A stretch of 64,000 nt of DNA from Epiperipatus broadwayi (taxonomy: Eukaryota; Onychophora; Udeonychophora; Euonychophora; Peripatidae): the NCBI GenBank assembly GCA_028023455.1, contig JAQFVV010000063.1, forward strand, positions 6,303,157 to 6,367,156. Reading direction: 5' to 3'. Shown here piece by piece: positions 26,401-40,201 of the stretch (the first letter of the stretch is position 1; each line of letters begins with the position of its first letter). A model generated the notes under the pieces. It had not been told where the DNA came from. It did not search any database and was given only the letters and a program-made list of their open reading frames with translations. The translations under genes and the position numbers were made by a program.

Positions 26401-28540
26401 ATTAAAACATTATTATTTAACCATTTGTTAAAAACAATTATTTTATGTTTAACCTTACTAATATTATTAATAACTTCATGATAAAATTATTCATGAAAAC
26501 ATATATTATAATTGTGTGGATTGTACGTATATATTTATGAATATTTAAATATATATATTTGTTATAAAGTTTCATTGCATAAGAATGTTTTAATTTTACT
26601 TTTACCAGTTTCTTCAAATTTCTGTGATTAAAAGCTACAATCTTTCCATAAGCTTTCAGATAACCCTTTCCCAAAGACAATGGGGAATTTTTATTAATTA
26701 TAAAAATAATAATTTAAAATGTAAGGACAGTTCTTAATTAAAATCATTTATTCAGATTTACAAATTCATTTTCTAAATAGAAAATGAATTCAAAGTCAAA
26801 GTTAATGGATTTGAAAGTCTTATCTGAGAAATGGATCAGAAATCAATTAACGAAAATTTTAACTTGTAATAATTTTAGAAGCTTTAGCCTGAAGGCATCA
26901 GTCAGGATGGGCAGGAAACCACAGGAAAAGTATAAATAGCCCAAAGAAGTTTCAAGAAGAGAAGAAGCCATTACTTTTTTAGAAGAGTTTCTACCTGAAG
27001 CTACATCACTTTTAATTATGAATTTTGATAGTCTTTTCAGCATGGTGTGTGGCTATCTTTGGGGACCTGATTGCTGGACCCTGAAATTCCCATAAAATCT
27101 TCAACATGTAGCTGCTAATTAGAATTTTTCATACCAATCATGAGCTGCCAAAATATTAAAGAAGCCAATCCACAAATGCTATTCATATAAATTAAATGCA
27201 TGCCTATGTTGTCTTCTAAATCCAATCAGACTCTGCCATGTAAATTAATGAACAAACCATGAAAGAACTGGTAATATCTTTATTTTCTGAACTGCAACTT
27301 TCTGGCCTGTTTATGAACTTTACCTTAAATCATATCTTAAATTAATTATTGTTTGAAATTTCTCCTCATTTTATAATGTCTTAATTTGTATAGTAATTCT
27401 CTATTCTTATCTCTAGTCTTAAAATTAATATTTTGTTAACTTTTCTTTTCTTATGATGGCGGTTCGTTTTAATTAACTTTATTTATATATTTATTTGAAT
27501 GATTATTAATATCATTTATTTTGATTATATGCCAATAATACTTTTGACTCGATAATAATCTCTTTTGTTAAACTTACCTTATGAAAATAATATTGTATTA
27601 ATTTTTATAGTTTAATTATTGCCCATTAGAACTAAATTAATATGGTTCTATTAATTATCAAGTTGAAGGATTTATTAAATGTTTGCTATTTTACCAATGG
27701 CTGATAAGTATTATTAGCTCATTTTATAACCTATGCTCCCGGCTATTTTATTTGAATCACAAACTTATTTATTCATACTGATAATATTAAAATGTTTTTT
27801 TAAAGGTTGATAAAGGGAATAAAAAAATGTATTCTAGTTTGAATTTTGTATTTTATATTAATATTCAGGCAGGGCATGATATTGTGTTCAAGCACTTTTA
27901 TTCCAAGCCAGTTTGATTACGTAAAGTATTTCTTATATAATTTGGGTTTTATTAATTAAATATGATGATCACTGAATCATCACTTTCTTAACACTGCTAA
28001 CGTGAGCCACCTCCTGCTTTGTAGGCTTGTCACATTGGTGATCTTATTGTTATTATAAACATATAGGAAGAAATCACTTCCTCTCTCACTCATTATTATA
28101 TTTGGAACAACAAAGGTTTGTGGCTGGGTCCTGACCTGGATTTCCCTGTGTTCCATGGATTATTTATAGAGCAGAAAAGACTTGTAGGATACAAGCCACC
28201 CTTCTACTTCTTAAATCACCAACAAACCATTATAATTCTTATTAGTTTTTACTGTTCGTAAGTCGTTAGTACCGTTTATTTATCATTTCCAATAAAGACC
28301 TGCTCTTATGCTTATAAATTATAATCAATTGATTTTATTAGAATCAAACAACTTTATATTCATCTATAATTTTAAATAAGTTGTTTGTTAAATATTGAAG
28401 TTATGCCCTAAATACTCTTCATGCTTTTCATGAATTGATTTATGGATGTGGGAAACTGAATCTCACATCTTTCTTTTATAAAATTAGAATCATAGTTTTT
28501 TTCCAAGTAAAATATCTTTATTCTCCTTTGTCTACTTGTC
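26401..28540. other. AT-rich sequence, no supported gene
   Basis: A 66-codon minus frame (26843-27043) and slightly higher G+C at 26.88-27.25 kb and 28.0-28.2 kb stand out, but no protein family was recognised. ccaataaagacctgctctt near 28299 contains an AATAAA signal, which alone is weak. Confidence 0.4.
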
Positions 28541-28542
28541 AG

Positions 28543-28544
<2 letters not shown>

Positions 28545-28584
<40 letters not shown>

Positions 28585-28640
28585 ACTTGTGTATTAATAT
28601 ATTATATATATATATATATATATCCCACTTGTGTATTAAT
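28545..28640. repeat. (TA)n tracts with duplicated 18-bp flank
   Basis: Two (TA)n runs are each followed by tcccacttgtgtattaat, a tandem duplication of about 43 bp that carried one TA tract. Confidence 0.85.
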
Positions 28641-29289
28641 TATTGGCATATGAGCAGGATTGTCATTACTTATTGTAAATTGTAATTCACACTCCAAAAA
28701 CTAGCGGTAATATATCATGCTAATCATAAACATTTGAACAAATATTTATTATTATTAAATATTTTATAACATATTTGGTTTTGATTTTTTTAATTATTTA
28801 TTAATTATTTTAATATTCATGCTTGCTGTCTAAAATTGGCAACCCAAACATACTTACATGAATTTATTTAGAAACATCCATAGTCATTTTATTGTACATT
28901 AGCTAGAGTCAGATCAGGGGTCTCAGAGCTTGTGAGTTGGGTTTGTATTCAGTTTGGTCTTTGATTTAATTCTTTGGTTTAACTGGGTTTGAAGTCCGGT
29001 TTTGTGGGTTCAGATCATGTTGGGTGGATAATACATTAACCAGTACAATGTATATATATATATATACTTTAATTGATAAGTTTCAAATTTTCTGCAGTAC
29101 AACATTGAAACAAACCACTTTCTAGAAATATATTAATAACTGTTACATATCATTTATCAACCCTAACCCAAATATATACATTTTTTAACTTTTACTTAAT
29201 GGATAATGTATCATCAATGATATACAGGTATCTATACCTGATTTCTTATCCATGTTGACAGATTTGATAACTTTCACACTTTTTATAGT
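28641..29289. other. AT-rich non-coding sequence
   Basis: Contains a short G/T-rich stretch (28.91-29.03 kb) and a (TA)n run near 29050. No gene was recognised. Confidence 0.45.
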
Positions 29290-29690
29290 AATTTGCTATC
29301 TCTATATATGTGAAGATATGTGTAAGAGATTGTGATCTTGACCAACTGAATGAGTGCTGGTTCAGCATGAAATGTATATCTTGTGGATCATTCATCTTTC
29401 TCATATGTCTTCGATCATATGTTTCAGCAATGTGTGATGGAAATATATTTAATTAAAGAATAAATAAATAAGTTTGTGGTTTCTCCACAAATAATGGATA
29501 TATGATGTTGAATTGTACATTTCCTATAAGGACTGTTTGACAAAGTGTATATTCTAATTTATCTATAGTGTGAATGATTGGCCTAACTTCTGAACTGATA
29601 GATTGTTGTGACAAGATTTCAAGCATGATATAACTCATGGGAAGCTGCAATTGCTTTCTGTTTAGTTAAACATGAAGCCTGGATATAGAT
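29290..29690. repeat. Composite: family A (plus) followed by family B (minus)
   Basis: 29295-29440 reads family A: gtgtaagagattgtgatctt, ccaactgaatgagtgctggt, cagcatgaaatgtatat. 29450-29660 reads the reverse complement of family B (acaaagtgtatattcta, atgatataactcatggga). The same two families are also side by side at 25.6-26.25 kb in opposite order, so they may be parts of one larger element. Confidence 0.7.
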
Positions 29691-29829
29691 CACATTAAAA
29701 TTTTAATTACCTCATCTTTATACATTTCAAAGAACTTTTTCTCAAATTTATAAGTTTTATCCTCAATTGAAATATAAATATTCAAAATAAATCTTATGTC
29801 ATTAGCGTCATAATGAAATAATAATATCA

Positions 29830-30270
29830 TAAGTCCATGTCATGATTATCTTACACATTAAAATCTGATCAATTATGAGTTTAGTATTTATATACAAATT
29901 GCTTTGAACATTATATTAAAATATTTTGTATATGTTTGTATACGGATGAATATTTAAGAAAACTGATTGACTAATAATTTTAGTTTGATATCAAAGATAA
30001 AAATTGTAATACTGACATGGGGGGGGGGCTGATTTATTTAAACTCTGTTTGAATAATTAATTTATGTGATCTTTTCAATTTGGCAATATGCATATTTAAT
30101 TATATATATATATGAGTTTGTAATTATAAAGAAAAAAAGAAAGAAAATTATTATAAATTTACTGAACATTTAACCCTTATATAGACAAGCGTTATAATTA
30201 AAAGAAGTTCAATATAGCAAAATTTAATTTTCTAATATGTTGCTTTCAGCAAATTGGCTAGTTATTTTGT
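29830..30270 (+). repeat. Dispersed segment, copy 2 (pairs with 22.63 kb)
   Basis: This has the same landmarks as 22625-23240. A run of ten G (near 30020-30029) and a (TA)n tract are insertions relative to the first copy. Confidence 0.68.
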
Positions 30271-30544
30271 TTGCTTGGCAGTTGGATGTAAGTTTCTGTA
30301 AAATTGTAATATTATTTATGTATAATAGTTGAAGAAATCTTCATTATATATTATATAATATTTTATGCTGTAATTTTTTTTAGTTATATAGATATATATA
30401 TTCAACTACTACAATTTGATATACAAGTGCCAAACTTTTCGAACTCACAACTTTTATATCATTCATTTTAAATAAATTCATTAATGATAAATACTAATCA
30501 TTTGTTAAGCTAGAAAATACATCATTTTTAGTCTAAACTCAATT

Positions 30545-30860
30545 AAAAATTAATGTATCTTTTTTTGCAATTAAACATCACCACGTGATATAATTAATCC
30601 AATTTCTTGTTATTTCTTTATATATGAATTATCACTTTACATGTATATTTAAAATTTTCATTTCACCACACATTTTTGAAACATGAATAAAGATATCCTA
30701 AGAAGGAAAATGAATCTCATGATTCATTTCATACTGAACCAATACTTTTTAGTTGGCCAAGTTACCATATCTATCATTTGTTCAGCATTTATCAATATCA
30801 ATTTATTAGCATTTGATCTACAAATGTTAAGACTTTGTATAGTCATTTTTTGACAACATC
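30545..30860 (-). repeat. Old family A-related copy
   Basis: cacgtgatataattaatcca, gaataaagatatcctaa, catttcatactgaacca, tagttggccaag and atcatttgttcagca match in order with 32520-32830 and with 26.1-26.25 kb. Confidence 0.55.
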
Positions 30861-32515
30861 CATTTTAGATAAATGCACTACCTTTCATATGATGTATATT
30901 AAGTTAACATGTTGATATGTGGATCGTATTATACTTAAGATTTTTTTTCTTGTTTGTATTATTAAAACAAGATAAGTTTTGTTTTGTAATTTCAATCTAT
31001 AAATAACTCTTCATTCTAAAAATGAGTTCAGTAAAAAAATTAATCTAAAAAATAAAATATTAATTTTAAAAAAAAAAAAAAAAAAGATTTCTAAACGTAA
31101 ATGAATTAAAAATAAGAAAAGACCTCATTTTAGCTAGTAGGCTATAAAGTTATGTAAAAATGAATAAATAATAATTTTTATATGGATTTTTCTAAAGCAT
31201 AACTTCAAATAATTCAAACTCATTTTAAAAATTTTAAATGGAACACATATTTAATTTTTTTGACAGATAATGATGGAGACAAGACTTTATCACTAACACC
31301 AATGAAGCTTTATTTGATTAAATTGCTCAAAAATTTTACTATATTGCAATAAAATTTAACTATAAATACACCTATATATTGAGAGTTAAAAATTTGGCAA
31401 AATTATTAAAAAGCAATGAAAAGATCAATATATTTTATATAAATTTATTACTTCATTTTCATATTATAAGAAAAACACAGTACGGTACAAATATGCTAGT
31501 ATACTTTCTATTTCTTTAATATGATTTCTCAGCCCAGAGCCAGGCACAGCTTTGAGTCACTCAAAAACTGGCAATTTTTACGTTACCATAGTGAAATTAC
31601 ACTTATTTTAAAGCTTTAAAAAGTACTGTATGATGTTGTTCCCTCAAGAATTATTTTACAAGTAAAAAAATCATTAATATTCAAATTTAAGTTTTAACAA
31701 TGGGAGAAGGCAGTCTTTCCTAGGCATGGATTTGTTGTTGCTCATATTGGACAAAAGAAAGTGCTTGTCAATTTTCATTGCTCCAATTTTTTGATTTTGA
31801 TTTTGAAAATGACAAAGAAAGTTTTAGAGCATTTTAAAAGTATTTTTTGAATATTATAAATTATTTTGATAAAATATGCTGAAAATAAAATTATTTTAAA
31901 AAAATCGTTAAGATTTTAGACTAATTTACTTTTTCATCACGTAAAATTGAGAAAGAAATCAATGACATCTGCAGCACTTTCTAATTTGTTATGAACTTTC
32001 TTTTTAGGTCTTCCATTATCGAATATTTTTATAATTATAAATAGAAATTTATTTTTGAAAAAACTTTCGTTCACTTTCATAATCTGACAAATTATTAATA
32101 TAGTTTTTACAAATGAAACTAAAATGAATATAATGTTAAAAGATGAATATATCTTTACTGCTGATTCTGTAATTGACCAATCAAAAGTTTAGAGTTTTAA
32201 CTCACTCAGCCAAATGGAATTTTTGACAAGGAAAATGTTAAGTCATCTCTTATTATTTCGTTTGGTTATAAATGCTTTCTCTTTAAAATTTTATCCCCAG
32301 TTATTCCTGATATATAGTTCATACACTATAAATAATAATACACAAAAACTCACATTTTAGTTAAAATTTCTATCACTGGATATTGAAAAAAGATTTCAGC
32401 TATGTAAAGTGTTCAGAATTATCAGCAAAGAGCTTACTAATGTTAATGATTTATTAAGCTACAAATTATCATATCATTTCTAGCTAAGATATGAACTCTA
32501 GATCCAGATAAACAT
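30861..32515. other. AT-rich non-coding sequence
   Basis: No gene was supported. A 21-base poly(A) run near 31065-31085 may be a retroelement tail with an unrecognisable body. Confidence 0.45.
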
Positions 32516-32519
32516 TAAT

Positions 32520-32830
32520 ATAATTAAACATAATCATGTGATATAATTAATTCAATTATATTCCTCTTTTTTCTTCATGTGTGTTATCCTTTTTAGATGT
32601 ACTAAAAATTATCTCTTTCCCCCAAATATTCTTAAAATATTTAAATAAAGACATCTGAAAAGTAGATGCATTTCATCCTGGACAAATTCTTTTCAATTGG
32701 TTCAGTTACAATTATTCTGCACATATCATCATCACTTATTCAGTAATTATTAATCAGAACTGATGCAACTTGATTTACAAAATGTCAATTTTCTGCACAC
32801 TTTAGATAGATACATTGATGATTATTACTA
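32520..32830 (-). repeat. Old family A-related copy
   Basis: catgtgatataattaattca, aaataaagacatctgaaaag, catttcatcctggaca, caattggttcag and catcacttattcagtaa follow the order of 30545-30860. Confidence 0.5.
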
Positions 32831-35800
32831 ACCATTTTATTCATTTCATAGGCTTAGTGATGATATCACTATATTTTTTGACATTTTAGATGTTATAATG
32901 ATGCTGCAATTGCTACCTTTTCTATGTTGCTTTAAGACCTGCAATGGCTTGCAGCTCTCCTTTCCCCCTCCTGCTACAATATAATGTATTATTTTTGAAA
33001 ACAAACTAAATGTATCAGCATTATATTAACTTTTTTGTATGACTGACAGTATTCTATTGTTATGATAAGGCTATGAAGGAGGTAGCTACTTCCTGATCAG
33101 CTGATTTTTTTAGCCTGAAGATGAATTACTGAATATTATACATTTGTGAAGAAAAAATATAATTGAGTTACAAGTTAATCATTATGATGCAATCTTTTTG
33201 TAAAAGACATTTTTACTAAAACTACTTCACTAATAGGAAATGATCTTTGAAAATACTTTATTTTTAAAAACAACTCTTACAACGTTCATTAACTCTGCTG
33301 AAATTCTCTATTTTTCTGATATTTCTGATGTTTTTCTTTGTCTCACACATCAATGTAAAATATATGATAAAATGATTATTACTTGTCAGAAAGTAATAAA
33401 TTGACATCATTTGATAGATATTTTTGTTTACTACTGAAATAAATTTTAAATGTTTACATTTTGTGTCTGTAAATATTAAAAAAATGAGATCATATTCAAA
33501 ACAAAGAGTTTACATGTTATCGTTTCTAGAAAGATTATTTTCAGTTTACAAAATCAATGAAATATTTGTTTCTTCTTAATCTTTTTAAACATCCAAATGA
33601 ATATTTATTTATTTCTCTTATATCTAATGAATTATGCTTTAAAAGTTTAAATTTTTTGAATATTTATTGCAAAATTGCAATATTTTCTTACTCGTAAATA
33701 TAAAGTAAATTATTTACATCAAAGCTAGTCTTCTAATTTGCTTTAGGCTATATTTACATTAGCTGCTAATATAACATTACATTTTTGAAATTAAAGTATT
33801 TCAAGTCAAAATAAGTTAATAGTAATTTATATTTCTTAATATCTAATAAATATAGTGTAAATTATTTTTTTTTAAATATCTAAAACTGTAATAAATTCAC
33901 AAATAAACATATTTTTGCATCATTTGAAACTACAATGTCATAAAATGCCAAATGTTTTACAGCCTTGGCAACAGACAATGGCGGTACATGTCAGGGCAGA
34001 ACTTATGTCTATTGTTAGAGTGGGAATTTTGAATTTCAGACCTTTTAGCACAAAATTTTTAGCAAAAAAATTTACTATAATAAAATATGGTGTTTTACAC
34101 ACATTTTAACCTGTAATACTTATGAAAAAATTCACCAGGGGGCGAATTGGCCAAAAGGCAATTTTATGTCGTCCTGAAATAGATTAAGGTTAAGGCAACT
34201 GGAAGCAGTTTCTACTGGGTAAAAAAAACACTTTTGTCAAAATGGTAAATAAAACACTCTTTAAAATTTAATAACAATAAACAATTTATTAACTTTTAGA
34301 AACTATTTTTGAAGATAACTAATGCTAAATGTATCCTTTTTTAATAACCCAAAATTCAAATATCAATATTTTATTCATCTCCCTTTTTTAATAGGTAAAT
34401 TACATTCAATAGTTATATACTCCATTCTTATGAGTAAAAATGTCATTTAAATATTTATTTACATATTTTTAAAAAATGATTGTTTAAAATTGGTATCACT
34501 TGAAAGCTTACACTTGTAACTTAATTAGTTAAATGATATATAGAAAAAAAGATTTAATTGTAAAAATAAAATACTTAATCATAGGGGGGGGGGACAAAAT
34601 ATTCATTAGGCTCTATTCAAAAATTGGAAAGTGAAGTTTTTTATCAGGAAGTTAATTAAAAAAAAATCGATTTAAAATTTATACCTGGATATAAATAATA
34701 TCTAACTCAATATTGATTAATAATAATGGATTTATTTAAAATGGATAATGACAAAATTGTGAGTGACAAACGTATAGTATTTATAGATCAAATTATAGTT
34801 AATTCTGTTTTGATAACTAATGAAATAAAGATATGTTGTTAGAATCTATGACTTATCTCAACTACAAAATAGTGGTTCCTTAATGAAGTACATCTTAGTG
34901 ACTTTTTTATAGATATCTAAATTAATATGTTTCAAAAATGTGTGATAAAATAAAAGAAAAAAGTTTGCTATATCACAAAGGAGACCTTTTAATCTATCTT
35001 TGAGGTCTTATAGGAACCAAGCAGTGGAGATTCCTAATGTCCACTCCATACATTCTTGGCATTGCAGCTGTTATTACCAGGTGATTATTCATATAATATT
35101 ATGAACATTAATGGGCTGTTTACCAACATCCATTAGCCTGTGCTGTAAGGTTATTAGCTTTTTACATTTGAGTTTAATATCAAGAAACACCATGATAATT
35201 TCTTCTCAATTACCAGATAGTTTTTAACTGAAATATCAGCTGAGTTTTCTTGAAGGCAGAATAAATGTGTGTGTGTAAGAACTTTTTAATAGATATTTAT
35301 AATCATGACAGACAAAATTAATCATGGCCATTATTCCCAAGAAATTAAAATCATCAGCTTGGTAGATAAAATTGGAAAGTGCTAAGAAACACTTGATTGT
35401 GAACTCAGACTGCCAATTGATGATGATCATTTAGTTAGGTATTTACAACTTCAGATTACTTAAAGTGAAGAACGATTGCCCAAATTGGAATAACTATCTA
35501 ATATTAATACATTGCATTGTTAGATTTTGTGAAGGTAATAGAAAAGATAAAGACACAGTTGATTTAAAAAATGGACATGTACTATACTATAAAGTCACAA
35601 GGATTCATTATAAATAAAAATGGAAAGAACAATCTTTTGGAGATCTACAGAGTACTCATAATGTTTTCAATTCAATGATAAAAGTTTATTTTACTAGTTA
35701 TTTCAAGAACAAAACCATTTTATTCCTCAACTTTTGGATTTGATGATTATCAAATTTTAAAATCTACCTAAGTTTGAATATTTTAATAAACTTAGATATA

Positions 35801-36150
35801 ACCCAATTCCAGTGTTATAGAAAATCTGGACTATTTATCATAGTAATATAATTAACTACATTGATTGCATATAAGCCTATTATTCGAAAAATTTGTTTAT
35901 ATGAAAAGAAACATGATTTCTCTAACGTCATAATATAAAAAGTATTGCAAACATGTATTTCATTTAAGAATTTTCCATATTAACCTGAACTTATGTTAGT
36001 AAAATTATAAAAACAATTAATATACCCTTTAGTTTACTATTTGTGTTGGTATTAAATCAACAATTATAAAGTGATCTCTGTATAGAGGATATGTGAAAAA
36101 TGTATACTAATTTGAGCATAATTTTCATGAAAATATTAAACTCTATTTAC
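32831..36150. other. AT-rich non-coding sequence
   Basis: No gene, RNA or clear element was recognised. Frames of about 64 codons near 33915 and 35236 lack motifs. A run of ten G occurs near 34584-34593. Confidence 0.4.
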
Positions 36151-36277
<127 letters not shown>

Positions 36278-36459
36278 AGGACACCCTAAAGAAAGGCATT
36301 TTTAATTGAAGACAATATTGTTGAAAATATAATGAAGAAGTAATGTAAGTCAAGAATTTGAAGTTTTCAAATTTTTTTCTTCAGAAAAAGTTAAAAGACA
36401 ACATGCAATATATTAAAATATTATTTGATCATATAATGTTTGTCTGAAAATTTGTGATA

Positions 36460-36920
36460 TTTCCATCATCTAACATTAATTGTTAAATGTCTTTAGAAAA
36501 GTTCAAGCTTTATTTAAACTTTTCAAATATTTAATACCATATATGTTACTTCAAACAATATTTTTTTCTTTTCTTCAGATGTTTCTGATCTGATCTAGCA
36601 TGAGAATTGAACTGGGACTTTTAGATTTATAAATACTGAATTTAAGGTGACTTTCTAACCAATTTAGCTATTCTACAAAAGGCTTTAGAAAAATATCTTA
36701 ATTTATTACAGCATCACTTTAATTTCTATATTTATAAATCTAAAAATGTCTATATTAATTTTCATGCTAATACTGTCACAGATCAGATCAGAAACAGTTG
36801 GCAAATGGCAAACGTTGTATTATACATTAACCTGTGTGCTATTTCTAAAAGTTGAATTATTTGAAAAGTTTAAATAAAATTTGTAAGACATTTAACAACT
36901 AATATTAAATAATGGAAAGA
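36460..36920. repeat. Family D: large imperfect inverted repeat
   Basis: ttgttaaatgtctt, tttaaacttttcaaat, ctgatctgatct and tagcatgagaa on the left are mirrored on the right by tagcatg-like tcatgctaa, cagatcagatcag, tttgaaaagtttaaa and aagacatttaacaa. The arms are about 190-200 bp with indels. A single-arm relative lies at about 19990-20222. There is no coding content, which is consistent with a MITE. Confidence 0.7.
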
Positions 36921-37014
36921 GTCTAAAAACTATTTCATAATGGAAATGGCAATTTTACAATTCAAATAATTAGACATTTTTATTCAGTATACTAAATGCT
37001 TCTTATATAAGTAA

Positions 37015-37390
37015 ATATAGGGATTTGAACTTAGAATTTTTCCAGTCTATGTTCATTGTCCACTCCATCTCAAACAACCAAAACATGCAAAAAAGATAGA
37101 TAATGCCCCAATATACATATTTCATGCAGAACCAGAACTCATCAGTTTGGTCAGATCATAATCTTCCACACATATATACAATACATGCTTAGTTTGTATT
37201 AACAAATCAGTTCCTTAAACTTTAATGGACTGGCTTTAATCTTCTCATTCTTTCAACTATCAACCATCCATTTCATTGGATAGCTAATGATGGCATACTT
37301 AAATCTCTTATTGGATTTGAAATCAGAGTCATACTCATGTAGATATTACATCAATCTAACCTCTCATATTACTGGACCATTACATATCCA
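37015..37390 (-). repeat. Family A, near full length
   Basis: Starts ggatttgaacttagaatttt, then ccactccatctcaaaca, tttcatgcagaaccag, aatggactggctt and catgtagatattacatc. It ends at (TA)n runs (37389-37441). A 72-codon frame crossing the TA runs is not credible as a gene. Confidence 0.8.
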
Positions 37391-37407
37391 TATATATATA
37401 TATATAT

Positions 37408-37443
<36 letters not shown>

Positions 37444-37544
37444 TAGGAGATGGATGGCTGAACTTATATTATGATGCATCTATTTTCAAGGCAATATGTA
37501 ATTAGCTAATTCATTCAATATACTAATGTTTCTTATATAAGTAA

Positions 37545-37745
37545 ATAGAAGGATTTGAACTTAGGATTTTTCTAGTCTATATTCATTCTTTACTTCATTT
37601 CAAACAACTGATGAGTGCTTATTTTGCATGAAATACATATATTGGAGATCACCTATCTTTTTGCATGCATGTGGTAGTGTGTATTGTAGCTGGAGATGGA
37701 GTGGAGGATGAATATAGATTAGAAAAATCCTATGTTTGAATTGCC
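37545..37745. repeat. Family A palindromic fragment
   Basis: A minus-oriented head (ggatttgaacttaggatttt) runs directly into a plus-oriented copy (aactgatgagtgctt through gatggagtggaggatgaat), whose end is the reverse complement of the head. The two ends therefore form a hairpin of about 60 bp per arm. Confidence 0.72.
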
Positions 37746-38388
37746 GATTTAATTCAAAGATTTGTTTATAGAGTTAACGTTGTATTTACCATCTCTTTGT
37801 TTTCTTTTAATTTATTTTAAATTATAATGGCCATATTTATTTAATTCTAGCTTTTAATAATAAATAAAAAAATTTGAATGTATTCGCATTTTTGTTTTAA
37901 TTTCTAGCCAAATATAGCTAGATTTCCATTTTCTGATCAACACTGAATGATCATCTCACTTATCTGTGAGCTATGTATCTAAAAATTAAATTTGAAGTCT
38001 GATTGACTAGTGATTTTTTTTTCTCATTTATCTGGCTAAGAATAAAACTTGTCATGGGCCTAACAAATAAATGGACACCATTACATTGTAAGGCTATTCC
38101 ACTGATATATGTACATATATATTAAGCCATAAGTATCAACAGCTAATTAGTTATGTGTAAATTACATTCGGATAGCCCATATACTTAAATAAGCCAACAG
38201 AACATCAACAGACTGTTGTCAAGATAACACTACCACAGTTATATTCTTTCAGCATAATATTATTCTCTGAGTAGGTAGCTACTTGAAACACTTAAGAACA
38301 ATTGTATCATTGTGCATCTTAATAATAATTTATGATCAACAGGGTAGAGACAAATTATCAATGGCGCAGTTTTAGAGAATATTTTTGG
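37746..38388. other. AT-rich non-coding sequence
   Basis: No gene or recognised element. Confidence 0.45.
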
Positions 38389-38517
38389 AATGTTATAATT
38401 TTTTTTTTCTCATATGTCATAGCATCAGCCGGGAAGCGAACCTGCTAACCCGGGACAACTGCTTGTAAAGCCGCTGTCACTGACCTCTCGACCACCAATG
38501 CTTGACAAATGTTATAA
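38389..38517 (-). mobile_element. tRNA-derived SINE with 10-bp target duplication
   Basis: The direct repeat aatgttataa at 38389-38398 and 38508-38517 flanks a minus-strand body of about 109 bp. Read on the minus strand it begins gtcaagcattgg and has tggtcgagaggtcag (box A like, of the tRNA-Ser/Leu type with a long variable region). It also has ggttcgcttcccgg (box B) and gatgctatgacat, then a poly(A) tail of about nine bases next to the target duplication. It is the sister of the 19.1-kb copy, and the two confirm element ends. Confidence 0.9.
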
Positions 38518-39350
38518 ATTGATGTTAAACAAACAGCCGTTGCTCAAGAATAATTTTATTTTTTTAGAATTTTTTAAAGATACATCTGCGGCCAAATTCA
38601 AAACAATGTTTCATTCCATTGTTATGTTTTTTTTATATTAGATTTGAAGTCTATTGTAAATAATTTGTCCATATTCATTTTACGGTTTCAATTCTTTAAT
38701 GATATCTAATGTCAATCACTTGTTCAAAAATAATGATATTGCAATCATTATAATTTAAACTATTTTCCTTCTCTTAACTTCAGATTCAAGCTTAAAAGAA
38801 AGAAACAAGAAACACATTTTCTTTTCTTTCCAAAATGTTTATATATATTATTTTGAACATTTATTGTTTTGATTAGCATAATTGGAAAATGAGTTAAATT
38901 TTATTATTTCACTTTAAGTTTCTGCAAATAAAGAAGTGAGAGAAATTAGGATAGCATTGTTTCTTTTAAAAAATCATTTTTATTCTCATTACAAATAAAA
39001 ATTTCATTTATACGCTAACTAATTTAAAAATGAACAGTATTGTAACAATTATAAGCGTAAATAATGTCATTTAAAATATTACTTAAAAGACATACTTTAA
39101 TTAGTACAATTACAGCTGCTACGTAATTAAATAGCAATAATTGTCGAATGATTAATTGCTAGAAAGGTAGAAGATTTGGAGCACACGAACAGTAAGTTGA
39201 GTACAGTAGTTTCATTTTAAATAAATTGATCAAATTGTTTTTTTTTTTTTTTGTTTGTTTTTTTACTTAACTGAAAATGGATTTGAAAATCTTCATTTAA
39301 TACATTACATTACTTTATAGATTGTTTAATATCTAACATACAGGATATAT
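38518..39350. other. AT-rich non-coding sequence
   Basis: No gene was supported; a poly(T) run lies at about 39237-39252. Confidence 0.45.
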
Positions 39351-39354
39351 ATAT

Positions 39355-39600
39355 ATACCTATCCATTAAAGTATGAAAATTGGCTATATAAATCTGAGCA
39401 CTTATTTTATATATGTGTAGAGATGATATTCTGGACAACTGACGAGTGCTGGTTTAGCACAAAATACTAATATTTGTGATTATTTATCTTTTAGACATAT
39501 ACGTGGTCAAGAGAATCAGTGGTATGAGATAGTGTGGAGAGTTTCGGGGTCGTGTGAAAGTCTGAGCTCAAAATACTTTATAGATTGTTAATACATTGTA
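39355..39600 (+). repeat. Family A fragment
   Basis: cctatccattaaagtatgaa, ttctggacaactgacgagtg, tttagcacaaaatac, and gatagtgtggagagttt, followed by tgtgaaagtctgagctc. The end resembles a B box region. Confidence 0.78.
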
Positions 39601-39629
39601 CAGGCTTAAACCTGCATTTATATATGTAA

Positions 39630-39728
39630 TATATGCGGGATTCGAACTCAGACTTTCACAAGACCCAGCACTCTCAGTGCCATCTCATATTGCTGACCCA
39701 CCTGATCACATACATGTTGAAAAGATAA
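39630..39728 (-). repeat. Family A terminal fragment, inverted
   Basis: gggattcgaactcagacttt, cactctcagtgccatctca and ttgctgacccacctgatcac read the reverse complement of 40020-40110. It lies between two plus-oriented copies. Confidence 0.82.
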
Positions 39729-40110
39729 TTTCTCCTGTACATGAGGGTCAGAATGACTAATATGTCAACATGGGTAGGATGACAACCTTGGCACTAACAA
39801 GGGCTTTGAACGTTCCATCATGAGATTTTCAATGAAATGGAAGACTAGAGAGTTGTGAGTTGGAATAGTTTGAAGCCTGTCTATTAAATTATGAAGATTG
39901 GATATCTTAATATAAAGCTGAGTACTGATTATATATATGTGTGAGGATAGTAATCTAGACCAACTGATGATTGCTGGTTTAGCATGAAATACGAATATTG
40001 GCGATTATTTATCTTTTCAACATGTGTGTGATCAGGTGGGTCAGCAATATGAGATGGCACTGAGAGTGGTGGGTCGTGTGAAAGTCTGAGTTCAAACCCC
40101 ACATTTATTA
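39729..40110 (+). repeat. Family A full-length unit, tandem copy 1
   Basis: The unit begins tctcctgtacatgagggtca and passes tatgtcaacatgggtaggat, actaacaagggctttgaacg, gaagcctgtctattaa and accaactgatgattgctggt to ggcactgagagtggtgggtc and gagttcaaacccc. It is non-coding. A TGG-containing box A-like block lies 35 bases before the B box-like end, shorter than the usual spacing of about 44. Confidence 0.85.
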
Positions 40111-40201
40111 CATATATAAATGCACGTTTAAGCCTGTACAATGTACTAATTTATATAAATAGTGTGTAAAAGGTCTGCCCATCCCTCACATGTGTATGTA
40201 T

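Noticed and set aside
26843-27043. 66-codon minus-strand frame in a slightly GC-richer stretch
   Set aside because: No motif, no homologous copy in the window, no splice or poly(A) support.
27955-28060. Possible LTR end with primer-binding site (cacattggtgatc)
   Set aside because: No matching second LTR, polypurine tract or gag/pol sequence was found nearby.
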